Assembly (NCBI RefSeq): GCF_020382885.2
Contig: NC_058493.1
Coordinates: 19,066,999-19,130,998 of the forward strand
Source: Scatophagus argus
Lineage: Eukaryota > Chordata > Actinopteri > Scatophagidae
DNA length: 64,000 bases
Reading direction: 5' to 3'
The notes beneath the pieces are model-generated. The model made no database searches and was not told the DNA's origin. It saw only the letters and a program-made list of their open reading frames with translations. Shown here one piece after another: positions 47,728 to 61,200 of the stretch; position 1 is the stretch's first letter; each line of letters starts with the position of its first letter. Both the position numbers and the translations under genes were made by a program.

Positions 47728-50700
47728 CTAACAGCCCATGCACCTTAACCAGTTTTGGGAACAGATGGGCAGCATAATGTTCTTCTTACCTAATAGCACT
47801 TGCTCAATTTCTTCAGTCTCCTCCACAGCTACAGGTTTCAGCAGTAATGCAAAAAACACAGCAACGCCTATCACCTGCAAACAAAAACAAGCCAGAGGAA
47901 ATCTATTGTGTACCTGATGCAAAGAAATGTAAAAAACAATAAAGTCTTTTAAACAAGTTATTATATATTATTATCAGATATTTCTACAGGAAACAAATGG
48001 TCTTCACTCATACAGTCTTATTACCTACCTTGAGAGGCTGCAGTATAAAGATGCTCTGGAAAAGGGAGAGGCCCAGAGACATGACCCACTTGATGGACTT
48101 TTCTTTTCCATATTCAAAGCCGTACAACAGGGTGAAGAAAGTCGATACTCCACTGATGGACAGCAATAGAAACCAGCCCAGGAACACACACCACCAGGGC
48201 AGCCAGCAGCCAGCCGACCTCTTCGTCTTCTTCTTCTTCACGGGAGGAGGGCTGGGCAGAGCCACAGGAAGGAAGGGAAGAAGGATGTCACACGAAATGT
48301 TGCAATTAAATAAAACCAGTGATGTGTCCATACAGATATTATTTTTATTTCTGTGTGTTTTGTGTGTTGGCCAGAGTGCTGACCAGTAGGTCAAGTGGCT
48401 GGTGAAGACCATCTCAGCCTTGCGAACCAGCATGTTGGTGATGTTGAGGGTCTGCTGGTACTCTTCTGGACTCAGGAAGTTCCTTCCATCCAATTTCTCC
48501 AGGCACATCATGAGGTGGCAGAGCCCGGCGAGGAGGAACTTGCTGCAGTACACCCAATGGGGGTCACTCTCACTCTCCCCTTTGAGGATTACATACAGAC
48601 CAGCTTGTAACTAGTGTGTGGAGAGACATACTCTTCTCAACAAAAAATATACATTACTGACAGCCTCATCCTTGAAACCTCAGGATGTATCTGTGCTGTG
48701 ATAGGGCATAGCCATGTTTGATTTGTTTGAATGTATTTTAATCCCTTTACCTTTACAGTGCAGTACAGACAATACAACAATACTTGTTTTAAAATTGAGT
48801 CAGGCTAACACAAGGTAATAAAGGCTATTCTTCTGCCTAAAAAAATAAATAATAACAAAAAAACTACCCTGCATGAGCTGGATGAATTCATGCAGCTTGT
48901 CCAAAGCAGGGCAGAGGTCAGCTATGGACTCCAGTCTGTGCATTTCGGGCATCTTGTTTCTCGGACTTCTGCTCACCAATGAAATCACTTCCTCTGTATC
49001 CTAGGAGGGATGCATGATAAATGCCCAACACTACATGTATGCTATCTGATCAAAAGCATAGAAAAGTATGACTACATATTATACAGTAAAAGGTCAGTGG
49101 AAGTCAAAGCCACACAAAACCCCTACAGTTAATGCAACATAAACTGAATGGAAAATATGTGTCTTTGGGCTCGGTAAGGCAAGGTAAATGCACGGAAATA
49201 AGCCACACAAAGTGCTGAATACACTTTCACACACTTCGATATCACAAAAACACACCTTCAGAAGACTTGGTACGGTAACTGCAGAAGGTCTCGGTTGCCC
49301 CTCAGGGTCGGCTTTTGGAGATTTTGAAACTATGCGAGGTCTGATGCTTCTGAAGATAGTGATAATGAGGATGTTGATTGGAAACATAAGAAGACCACTC
49401 TCCACACCAACCATGATCTCCTGCCAGGTGATTTGCAATGTACCTGGAAAAAAAAAACACACAAGGACATTGTGTCAGTGATGGATTGTGTCAGGATCAT
49501 CCAGTCACACAGGATTCGGCACGTTGGTGTTAAGACTGTCCTTTTTATTTGGAAAGGAAGAGCAATTTCATTTTAGGTAACAGGTAGTACAAGTGTAAAA
49601 TGTAGAAATACACACATAAAGATAAAAACAAACAAACAAACAAAAAACAAACAGTGGCTGATGCCTTAGCTAGTGTTCGTGTTAAACCTACTTTAACTTT
49701 TACTTTAGCGTGCAGGTGGTGACAACAGCGTGAGTATGTCTGCAGGTTTTACTGCTGGTCTGAGACTGGCTAAATAACTTCCAGGAGAGGTTCCTGTTAC
49801 ATACAATCCCATGTGTGCACACACATTGGGAGAAAATTTTTTGCATTAGTGATCTTACTTGTATGCCTGTTGAACCACCTGTAACCTCTGAGAGGCAAGA
49901 AACAGGTCAAAGGATTGTCTCTGTTGTCTCATCCCACACATACTCTATTCATGAATTGCCGCAAGGCTATGCTGACGCCTCCATGTGCCTCAGTTGCACA
50001 TGTGAAAGCAGAGGTGTAGAGACTGTATGATATATCAAGAAACAACTGACTGACAATTAACTTGTTTCTTAAATTGTTATTTCCACCTCCAGTGCATATA
50101 TTGGCTTCAGCCTTTTGATCTTTAATACAAAACTTTTAGACCTAAAGTAAAGCTCTCATTATTTTACACATTAGATACTCATTAGTTCTTTATTATCCAA
50201 CTTTTACTAAACTGTACAACTGACCTTTCATTCAAGATATCATACTCTTGAACTCTATATATGCATCTATATAGACATCTTTTTGCAAAAGTGAAAAGTT
50301 CACCAGTCATTGTTAGATGCCTATAACACGATTGTTTTGTAGCAACAGCAACAGTCATGAAATTAACAGAAAGATTTTGCTCCTCAGGTCATTAAAAATA
50401 AGAAACAGCTTAAATAATTAAACTTTCCATTATTTACCAATTTCAAATAGCACTGGCGAGGTCTGATCTACAGGAATGTTCCAGAAGGCGATATTGATGG
50501 CCATGGTGCAGAGGAGCAGGCTCATGCAGCAAGAGACCCTCTGGGCTCGTGTGAATGGACTGCGTGAGGGAGGATCCACTATGGACATCCAGATGTGTTC
50601 GTCCCTAAAACCAGTGGATGTTCTACTCTGGAAAATATTCCTGCCAGGGCAAAACAGAGATGGCACTGATCAAGTTACATGACTTCCTCAAGAGCAGGAT

Positions 50701-53700
50701 CAGTTCAGCAGTGTGAGATTGGTCCAGCTCTGACCTGAAGCTGGTAATCTCGTTGCTCTTTGCAGCACTGAAGGCTTTCTTGGTCATGCCGTCTCCACGA
50801 TCAGCGCTCAGCCAGCAGTCACATAAGAAATGCCACACCTGTCGTGTTTGGAGGTCTTGTATTGTCACCTTGTTTATATACCTGTTTATAAAGAGAGGTC
50901 GATTCCACATTTACCATATGGGTAATTTTATGTAAGAAATGCAAATGGTGAGCACCAAATGGCAGCATGAGGAGAGAATTCTATACTCATATTATGTATG
51001 TTGTGTATTTTATTTTAAATTGAACTCAAGGATGCTGATGCTGCAGTGGCCATAGCATCTTACTGGGAGTACTTCAAGACCAGTTTTTATTTCTATATTA
51101 CACAAAAGCTCATCTCTGTTCTCCACCAACGTGTGTGTGCATGTGTTAAGCATGCTCAGAGTGGAATTTAATGAGACGTCAAAACAAGGTAGTGCTACGT
51201 GATGAGGCAGGTCTGACATTCTGAAGTGTCATTGAGGAGAGGCAACAAACGCTACCTGTACTCAGCTTTAACAGCCCTGTTTACAGGTTTACACTTACAC
51301 TCTCCATTTATTCATATGTTGATCTGGATCAATCCAAATATAAGAACATGCACATCTATGTAAGTATCACTTCAAGGTAAACCTGTAAGTAAACATCATT
51401 TATAGTGGTTTCAGTATGCTATTTTCAAATAGCTGCCATGGATAACGTTGGGAAGTCAATGTAAAATGAAAACAGGTTCATTTTTCTGGGAAGCACTGTA
51501 TCCTAATCTGAGGCAGTACTAAATGTTTTAATCCCTAGTGAAGTATGCTGCGTGTCTGTCTCTAGTACCATGACGGATGGCCTCCAGAGTTGTCATGCTG
51601 CAGCCGGAGGTTACGCACTTCGCCCAGTGGGAAAGGTGTGGCCAACAAGAACATATCAACAGCTCCCCTCTCAAACACAGGCTTGTCAGGATCTGTGAGG
51701 TTGTGTAAGTCACTCTCTCCCTCTGAGCCAGTCAGCTTCACTGTCACCTGCAGGACATAAATAATGTACTGATGCAGCACCATGCGGTTCACACTTCAGT
51801 ACCCTGAACCGAGGTTATTCAAAAGGACAGATGTGGTGTTTGTATATCGTTTTGACCATTCACTACAAATCATTTCATCAGAACAGTTAACCATTTTCTA
51901 AAACAAAGTGCAAGCAGATCAGTGCTTTCTGCTTATTCTCCAGGCTTTTTTCTTCTTTTTTTTAAAAAAAAAGATTTTGGCAACTTTTAAAAAGACTTGA
52001 ATCAACTTTTAATCCATCACAGTAAATAGTTAGCTGCTTTATCTTTTTGTTAAAGTTGCATCATTGAATGATAATTCAGTTGGGGGAAGTATATAATATT
52101 AAAAATACTTGTTAATGTTAATGTCCTTAAGTTTTTCATTAACTCAAAGCCCACTTTTGCTACTATCTATGTTTCTTGTTCTGACTGGGTAAACTAATCC
52201 AATGCACTGAAGTGGTGCTGGTAAATTCTAACAAGCAAGACTTGTAGATTGGCCAAAAAACAAATTTATTCATCGAAGGATTGCCTTACAATTCTTCAAA
52301 TGTGTCTAAAAACAACAGTCAAGTGCCCAGGCGACCACTGAAACAAGTTTTGCTTGTAGTAATTCCTCCTGTTCATACTGTTCATATAAGAACCTTACTA
52401 TTGTTTCAAGATGAACTTTAAATATTGTGAACCTCTCCTAGAAAACATGTGTTCATTTGGAGTATACACAATGTGTTGTAAACATGCAGTATGACTCTTT
52501 CAGTCAAGATGTTTTGTATCCTGAGCAAAACAATGATTATAAGAACAATTTAATTTGTTGTTGTGTTAGGAATATTAAAAAGACATAAATAATAAGTCAA
52601 AGAGTGTAAGTCAAAAAAGAAGACTCTTACATTGGCAGTAGTCCCAGCATTCTTGCGATGGCCAGTTTGAACACTGATCAGATAGTTGTACAGTGCGCCG
52701 GCATGATTGTCCTCCAGAAGAGTCATCTTCCTCTGATGATTCAACATAAAATATTCATAAACATGTTCATAAACATGAACATGTTGGCAGAAACTACCTT
52801 ATTTGGACAGAGTTTAAATTTCCTCATAAAAGATCTACCATTTAAAAAAAGAACACTGAGTATGAAAATGTGGCTTAATGCTGGAGTGTTCTTATGATTG
52901 TTTCATTATACAGAACAGAATAGACTTATTTCTTATGTGGCTCGTTGAGTTTCGGGTTGCTGAATTGTGCCCACGTGATAAAACTGTATTCATGACAAAC
53001 ACATACAAACAGACTCGATTTTCGAGTTCCGCCTGGAGAGACTGACCTTGGAGCGTGACCTGCGGTCAGCATAGCAGGCCCACAGCAGAGTGATCAGGTA
53101 CAGGCCAAAGAAAGCACACAACAGTGCCAGCACCACGTAGTTCTCAGACACAGTGGCAAACAACTCCGATGTGCGAGATACGTCCACGTGGTTCGGCATC
53201 ACAAAGAACGAGCTCCCGAAGAGAGTGAGGTGGTTACACAGACACTGTGCTCGTCCTGGAGTGCTTTTCTCTCCCACCTGAGACAAAGACACCACATTCA
53301 TCACTGTCTGATATGCACCTAATTCACAGAACATTACTGTACATGAGCCAAGCTTATCAGACCTTATCCTGGTTGAAACTCACCTGGCAGCCATCAGTGC
53401 TCCATGTCTGGTTCTCTGTGTCCCAGTACAAGCATTTGCTCATAAAAGAACTGATCCTCAGTGTCAGACCTGGCTCCCAAGTAGAATTAAAGAGTCTGGT
53501 GTCAACATGCCAGACTCCAGGAGTCTGCTGTAACATCTCTGGAGTTATCATCCAGCGATAGCCTCCTGTTGCAAAAATCAGGATAAAACCAGAATTAAAA
53601 AAACAAAAAAAAACAAAACAAAACAAACACTTTGTCTGATATACTAATATGCACAATAAGTGGGAGCACAAACATGTAGTGCAAACTGTGGCAAACAGAT

Positions 53701-56700
53701 GTCTGCTACTATTTTGTGAACGGAGCTTAGAGCATGTGGCAGCAGATCAGTGCCTGCTTGTCGTGACAGTTACCTGTTTGGCTCAGGATGGTGGAGTTGC
53801 TAGAGTATGTATGGTTAGGAGGTGACCCTTGAGACAACTTAAGAATCAATGACACATTGGCACTGGGCTCCACGCTGAAGAAGATGGTCACATTAGGGTC
53901 TAAGATGTTGAATGTGGTCAGAGCTCTTGTATCTTTCTCCAACACAACAGTACTATTCATGACTGCTGACGCATTTAAACGAGGCATATAGATCTGGAGA
54001 GACGAGAGAAAGCAAGTTATTACCGTTAAACTCAGAATAAAGGACAAATATGTTAATTAAGCAAAATATAGACAGAATTAAGATCTTTGGTTGCAATCGC
54101 TGTACCCAATAAATTTTGTCTGTTCAAAAATATCCAGGACAAAAATAGATGTGTGAGCTCTGGGAGGAAAGTTTCCTTTCTCTGTTCTGAAAATACTTCA
54201 GTGACCAAAGAGGGTCAGTTTAATTTGAAATTGATATTTTGGCTAACTTTGCATCAGAAGTGTTGAAAAGAAGGCAAGGTGGAAAAATTATTTAATGACT
54301 TTGATGTAGCTAAGTATCTTATCCTATATCCTATATAGCATTTACATTATTAAGAATATGCATAATTTTGATTGTTGACACGAAAATCAGATTTTTTTTA
54401 AGTTACATCAATTGGAATTTTTCTTATTTTTAAATCATATGCATGACACAATAATTTTAAAAAAAAGTTATTTTTCTTCTTCTCTTTGAAGTTATTTATT
54501 TAGCACCTTTTCTCCCCAGTTAGGTGACGATTCCTTACTCCACAGTTGATCCAGGAAGGGTCTACACAATCATGTGTTAAGCGTTTCGATAAACAAGTTG
54601 TCACTAGCTGCTTCTTTTCACCTCCCAGGTCTCTAAACTTCTAATAAAACTGGTTGTTTCCTGGTTGTTCATGTAAAATTTCAATCTCACTTCTGCCATT
54701 TTTAAAATGGCACCAACTGGGCCCTGGACACCACAACGTTAAATTGTCTGTATGTAATGCATTATGTTCTGCAAATATCACTTTTGCTTTTCCATTGCTT
54801 GGCACTGACATAAAAAAAGAAATAACTGGACCTCTATCATCTCTGGCAGGTTTGTTAGCTTTATTTCTGTGTCTCCATCACGAAGTGAAAGGCTGCTAAC
54901 AGTCCCTGTTACATTGTCATCAGATGGATGGGGATTACTTGAGAATGTAGCCATCTAAGGAGAAAAGCTCTGTTAGAAAGGCTGTGGGTGACAACAAATA
55001 TACAAACACACTTAAACATGATGATAACACACACAGACCTGAGCGGAGATTTTGCTGTACTGTCCGAGCTGAGACTGAAGCGCTGAATATGATGGGAGTT
55101 TAATGAACTCACCATCTTTCTCTGAACCCAGCACTGAATTGCTGAGGTCAGCAGGTTTATGACTGGGGGCAGGAAAATAAAATTTGGAATATATCATGAA
55201 ACAGCTTTTAAACAGACCTGCTTCCATATTTACATGGTTAAAAACGAAATTAAAGTTTGAAAAGCATTTGAAGAAATGGTGAGCGATACTCACAAGCTCT
55301 CATAGATTGTGCCTGATGGGTGCCTGATAGTAGTAGTCTCTGTGGTACCCAGCAGCCCAGAGACAGTCCGAATGATCTCAAGGACACTCTCAAGCAAAGT
55401 CTGGAGATGGGATAAAAAGCAACATCGCCTGACTGTAACAGCCATTAACACAACAAAATGACAAAATGAATGCTTAAAGCTGCCACAGTCTGACATTTTT
55501 TTGAGATTACCGGTGGGTTTGGATTAATGTGGATGTCACATTTTTTCATCGAGAGAAGAAGGATGCCAGTGCTACAGCGGATGATGTGTCTGATCGTGTC
55601 ATTGTTTTTCCTAGCAAATTCTGGAGTTACTGTTTTCGTGCCCTCCAACAAATCCTGAATGAATTTTTTCTGTGAAAAGGGAAAAAAAACAGACAAAAAA
55701 ATTTACAATTACAATAATACAGTGGCGGACTCGTGTTGTCTGAGGGGCAGGGGCGAAAACAACAAAAAGGACACCAGCTGCATGAGGTGGGGCACACATA
55801 GCACGTAACTACACCACCTCTCTAATAACACAGGGGGCTATTAGCTGTTTGACCATTAAGAGATCAACTTTTATTGCACCGGTTCAATAATAAACTACTT
55901 TCCAGAGGCTTCCCAACATGGTAAGGTACGCACACTGCCGCGATTTGTCGGTTCCCCTGCTGTCGTTTCCATTCGCAGTAGCTCTTCATCTGCTTCCTGT
56001 CTCAGAAAACAGCACATGTGAACTTTGGGCTCTAATTATCAAAATGCCAGTTACTGTACTATTGAAGAGTTTTCACAGTTCATGTGTCAAACAGTGTGGG
56101 TGTGTTTGTATGTAAAATTAATGGCACTTTTCTAACCTGGAGAAGTCTGACAATGTTGGCATCTACATCCCTTTTGAGCCCTGAAATCCAAGTGGGTTTG
56201 AAAGGCAGATAAACAAACTGAACTGTATGATTTCCATTATTCACTTTCACTGTTGACTGAAATAATTAAACAATTTTCAATCTAACTTACGAGATGGAGT
56301 TGCAGAACTGGATACTAATGGCGTCTACAAAGAAGACATGAACAAAACTAACATATGAAAATTCAGTCTTGATGTTTATGGTTTTTTTACTCACTGTGAA
56401 ATGCACCTCTTACCTCTTTGTTCAGTGAAGACCAGAATCCTTAAAAACAAGAATGACACTTTTAACAAATAGCACTTTGCATATCAAGTGAAAGAAAACT
56501 GTAAGACATTTTACCTAGTTATGACGAATGCAAGAGAAAAGAGGAAGAAAGGGAGACAGAAAGGAACAAAGGGAAAAGGAGAGAGTTAAAGCAGCGATTA
56601 AGGAGCTGTTGCATACTGTGGATGCAGAGGAAACCTCGTCTCTGGTTGCAGTCAGACGTTGTGATGAGCTGAAGTGGATTCAGCTTCATGTATGAGCAGC

Positions 56701-57331
56701 TGTCATTTAAAACGCCAACATTTTCTGCACACAAACACACACAGACACACCATTTGGAGGATTTCCTTTGCCTTACATTACCCTTCAAGATAAAAAAAAA
56801 TTTACAGCGGTACTGCTGATTAATCTGTCATTCATTTTGGAGACTAATCTATTATTCTTTAAGATGTCTAAAGATAGTGAAACAGCCTCCACAAAAAGAC
56901 TGGGAGTTGGAAAGAAAAGGGCCTCAATTCAACTCTCAACAGTGAAGCTTTGAATGATATCAGATAAAATCTTTATTGAAGGAAGTTGCAGTCCAAGTAC
57001 TGTGTAATTTCATTATGCATTAAATATCATAATGGTCAAATGTCATCTGGATTAACTTATTTATTAAGAAATAATAACTTCCATCTCATTTCTTATTTGT
57101 ACATCTCGCATGTACTAATTTTGTCTCGTTTGCCTATTAAAGTTGAATTTTGTTAATTCTTATCCCCTTTGCTGGCAAAGCTCTTAGGCTACTGCTGCTC
57201 ATGTTAAGACAACATTAAACACTGATACATTCGAAAAGTTTGTCTTGTTTAAAAAAGGCAAATAGGCATTGCTTGATTTTAAGGATCACAAGCCAAAAAC
57301 ACAAATTATTCATAAAAAGCAGATGTTGTGT

Positions 57332-57367
<36 letters not shown>

Positions 57368-57720
57368 ACGTGTGAGTGTGTATTTTACTCACCTGAGGCA
57401 GGTCCCTGGTACGTCTCTTGGACCCTCTCCCCCAGCCACCAGGTGAAATTGCTGGTTCTAGCTCTGGTGATGTTCTTCAGAAAGATTTTGATTGGGCTGT
57501 TCATCACCTTCAGGAGTTCCCCTCCTCGCTTTTCGCAGCTGCTCCTGGCTTGGGACCAGGTGTCGGATCCCTCAACAAACTCAAAACAGATATTTCTGAA
57601 AACAAATTCACACAACATAGGTAAGTCATTCCCTGGACAGGCCTCGGACTTTTCTGGGAAAAACAGAAATCCAACTGAAAAAATCCACAAAAATATAGCA
57701 GTTCGGAGTAACATGTCCAT
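47728..57720 (-). CDS. pkd1l3: polycystin-1-like protein, C-terminally short
   Basis: Polycystin-1 family membrane protein; mammalian PKD1L3 pairs with PKD2L1. Exons, 5' to 3' on minus: 57393-57720, 56617-56724, 56414-56439, 56291-56324, 56137-56180, 55511-55669, 55294-55400, 55039-55162, 54832-54954, 53774-53993, 53384-53565, 53047-53277, 52631-52732, 51569-51747, 50735-50881, 50438-50640, 49256-49443, 48868-49000, 48384-48603, 48029-48251, 47790-47874; all 21 in phase. Parts: signal peptide (MDMLLRTAIFLWIF), C-type lectin-like domain (CEKRGGELL, DCNQRRGFLCIH), Ser/Thr linker, GAIN-like region, GPS (CLCNHLTLF), membrane segment 1 (NYVVLALLCAFFGLYLITLL), PLAT domain (YLISVQTGHRKNAGTTAN), then four more membrane segments up to FILQPLKVIGVAVFFALLL. 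About 1055 residues are read. After VLLG a donor AG|GTAAGA follows; without splicing a stop comes at 47728-47730. No six-helix channel part is visible (human protein 1732 aa). The exon at 54832 uses a weak GTCCAG donor. The family is certain; the pkd1l3 name rests on the ist1-dhodh neighbourhood. Confidence 0.85.
52760..52785. repeat. 11-bp perfect hairpin
   Basis: AACATGTTCAT and its exact reverse complement flank AAAC. It lies in the pkd1l3 intron 28 bp from the exon that starts the PLAT domain. Confidence 0.8.
57334..57366. repeat. GT microsatellite at pkd1l3 splice donor
   Basis: A pure GT run begins about 27 bp past the donor of the first pkd1l3 coding exon (57393). On the transcribed strand it is a CA repeat, a motif known to bind hnRNP L and affect splicing. 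Confidence 0.85.
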
Positions 57721-57744
57721 GGTTATTATGATGTACAGAGCCAA

Positions 57745-58260
57745 AGCTCATAATGCTGCAGGAACTGTAGTAGGAGCAGCAATTGTGGAAGATCCCTTCC
57801 GTATGTCTCATGGAAATGAGCTAGCTTTCTCCAGAAAACTCTGCATATGTTCTCAATAAATTAGGAAAATCATTTCAGGCACTCAAACAAGATGCAAAAT
57901 GGGAAGGAGTCACTTGGCATCACTAAAGGTCACACAAGCTGAGCCTTTAAGGAATTGCCCTGGACGAGGTTTTCACTTTTTATTTGGTATTAACATAAAA
58001 AAATATATAATTATTGTGTATGTATTACAGTGACTGTTTTTTATTAAATAGATAAATATTCTTAAAATCAAATCATCCAAAATATCCACTGCCTTCATAT
58101 TGTCCGTTGAACGGGCCAACATTCCTGAATCTCCGCCACCTTCCACAGCCAGCATTGAAATATCGCGAGAAGATAGAGCGGAAGCTGCGTCCGCACGTGT
58201 TTGTGTAACACTTTAAGAGATCAATTCAGTGCCCTTTGATGCAGTGACAGCACTGGTTCC
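57745..58260. promoter_or_regulatory. divergent promoter region, pkd1l3 / dhodh
   Basis: About 520 bp between the two start codons. TATCGCGAGA (58161-58170) differs by one base from TCTCGCGAGA, the housekeeping promoter element bound by BANP, and lies 91 bp upstream of the dhodh ATG. This fits a TATA-less dhodh promoter. Nothing clear is seen for pkd1l3. Confidence 0.55.
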
Positions 58261-61200
58261 ATGGCGGGACGTCTGAAGGTAATTTCAGAGACACTCTTGG
58301 TTTGGGCCGAATCAAATCATTCAAATACATCATCACGAAACCTGTGTTTCTGTTAGCTAGCTCGGCTGCTCCGTTTAAATGTGAAGTTATCACAGGAGAC
58401 GCTCCAGTTCAGCTGTGCTGTGTCTTTGCGTGTTTCGTATGGTTTTATAATAACACACGGAGAAACACGAACACATACACATCGCCCCTTGAAAACGATG
58501 TTTTGGTTCACGCATTGTGGAGTATGCCAAGGATTTGGCTAATGCACAAAGAGAGGTAACTCAAGTCACTTTAGTCTCCTTATCGGTAAACTGTTTTCAT
58601 TCAACACAAACTAACTAACAGGCTCTGGTGGGAAGTAACTAAGGTCATTTACTCCAGCACTGATTTAATTTTGAGCCACTTTCAGTACTTTACTTGATTA
58701 TATTCAGTACATATTGCTTTATACTCCACTACATTTGACAGCTAAAATTACTAGTTGCTTTGATTTTGTTTAAGATAAGATAAGATGAACTTTATTGATC
58801 CCGCAATGGGGAAATTCACTTGTCGTGGCAGCTCACAAGAACAGAAGAAGAGTGCAAAAAGTGTGCAAAATACACACAGCACATATGATCAACTAACTAC
58901 ATGTGATTGACAGGGACATAAAAAGATGTTTACTTGTAACTTGAGTATTTTTACACTGTGGTATTCTTACTTTTACTAAAGCAAAGAATCTGAGTTTTTC
59001 TGCCCCACCTCATGCACCAGTAGTTTCATTCTTACTCTTGGAGTAGCTTTTCTTTTTTTTTCTTCTTCACATGTTTAATACTGATGCTAACCAGTGTCAG
59101 TAAAGTAGCTCTAATCAATATCTGAGCAAAGTATTTCCCTCTGGAGTTGGTAGAAAACAAAAACAGAACTGAAAGGAGAGTGAATATTTGATTTGCTTTT
59201 GCCAGGTTGCTGGAAATACGACTCCTAATGAATGATAATGTTGCTTCATAATTCCAGGATGTCTAAACAAGCGATTCTTTGCTAACATATCAGCTGAACA
59301 GGTTCTCAACTTATTACTGCTGCTTCTCAAGTGTTCAGAGATATCAGATATTACAAGGTTAAAGTCGTTATCTTGAAGCACAATAGACTGCAGACGTTTT
59401 GACTGAAGCACAGGTAAAATTAATTCATGTTAATGGTGGTTCACATCCATTCTTATTTGCTTAGACTTTGTGCAGTTAGTTTTTCCTGTACCCTAACTAA
59501 TTATTTAACAAAACACTATGTGCAAACTCATTCAAAATCATGAATGGTGGTAATTAACTCTTGCCAGTCTATTCACAGTCATTAATGTCTGATGTAAGTA
59601 CTTTGGAAGTCACAGTTTTAAGTATTCATTTTTCATGTTGCTGTCAACAGAAGCAGTTAAAAGACGCAGTGAAGGTCATCAGCTCAGGTAGCCTTCTGTT
59701 TGCCTCCTACCTCACTGCGGTTGGAGATGAGCGTTTCTATGCCAACCAGGTGATGCCCCTGCTGCAGAGGATTGTCGGGGCCGAGACGGCACATGTCTTG
59801 GCAGTGAAGATGATTGGTCTGGGTCTGGTTCCTCTGAACCGCTACCGGGACCCTGCATCATTGGTAAGCATGTAGTCTTACTTTGTGCTTATTGACATTT
59901 CCCATTGACATCAGAATGGTCCTAGACACTGTAAGACTTTGTTTTTGTGTATCTACAGGAAGTGAATGTCCTGGGATTAAAGTTCAAAAACCCTATTGGG
60001 ATTGCGGCAGGCTTTGACAAGCACGGTGAGGCCGTAGACGGATTGTACAAACTGGGTTTTGGCTTTGTTGAAGTGGGCACAATCACTCCCAAACCTCAGG
60101 AGGGGAACCCCAAACCACGAGTGTTTCGACTCACTACAGATCAGGCAATCATTAACAGGTAGGTTTTTGGTCTTTCTTCAGAGGAATAGACAGTGTTTGT
60201 TAGGGGCATATATATAGATGTGTGTGTGTGTAATTGGTGCATTTGATTAGGTTCACTCTAAGGATTAAATCTAATTTATTCAGTGCAGTTTTTTCCACAC
60301 TGTATTCTTGATACAGAGCTTCATCTACTTAATTAGTAAACACTTATCAGTAAGGCAAACATGTATAATGCAAAGGTAATAAATGTCAGAAATATGACTA
60401 TATATTATGTTTAACAACAAATCAGAGTAAACACTCTTGGAAGTTTCTTGCTATAATTAGCAATAAAATACCAACAATAATGTTTGTACTTCATATCAAG
60501 AAATGTCTCATTATAATGACATTATTTTATGAGACCTTATCTGTGGTCGTAAGGAAGCCAATGTCTCAGAAATTAATTAGCTTTAGCATTCATGGCTGAA
60601 GATTAGGCAGATGAAAAAATATGATACAAGACACAGCTCAATAAGCCAGCAACTTGGATAGCAACTTGGTTTACCAAACCAAACTTGGGTTTCTCAAAAT
60701 GACTGTGGTAGATGTGGCAGAAGATTATCTCTACGTAAGAGCCTCAGAATACACACATTCATCCAGTTTCATTTTCCTCAGGACCATATTCATTAACAAG
60801 AACAACATGCATACTTTTAGGCCTAAATGGGAGATCATTATGTGTATGCTTGTGCTTCTCACCAGATATGGATTCAACAGCTGTGGTCTGGCAGAAGCAC
60901 AACAGAGGCTGAAGGCCAGAGGATTCACACAGCAACAGCAAAGTAAAGGTTAGCAAACACTCCTTATGTTCTGTAGGCTTCTCATCTCAGTGCTGGTGTG
61001 AATTGATTATTTTTTGCCCCCCCCCCCCCCCCCGCCCCCCATTATTAACAGCTGATGTGCCCTTGAGCAAGGCACCTAACCCCCAAGCTGCTCCCTGGGA
61101 GCCTGACATGGCAGCCCAGCACATTGCTCCCGTGTGTGTGTGTTTACTGCATGTAATTTGCTGGGTGTTGCATGTGTGTTCAACCAAGGACAGGTTAAAA

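Noticed and set aside
48008-48553. 181-codon minus-strand frame as a single exon
   Set aside because: It spans two real pkd1l3 exons (48384-48603 and 48029-48251) plus the intron between; phase and splice sites support the split.
57269-57859. 196-codon plus-strand frame
   Set aside because: Antisense shadow of the first pkd1l3 coding exon, begun by a GT repeat.
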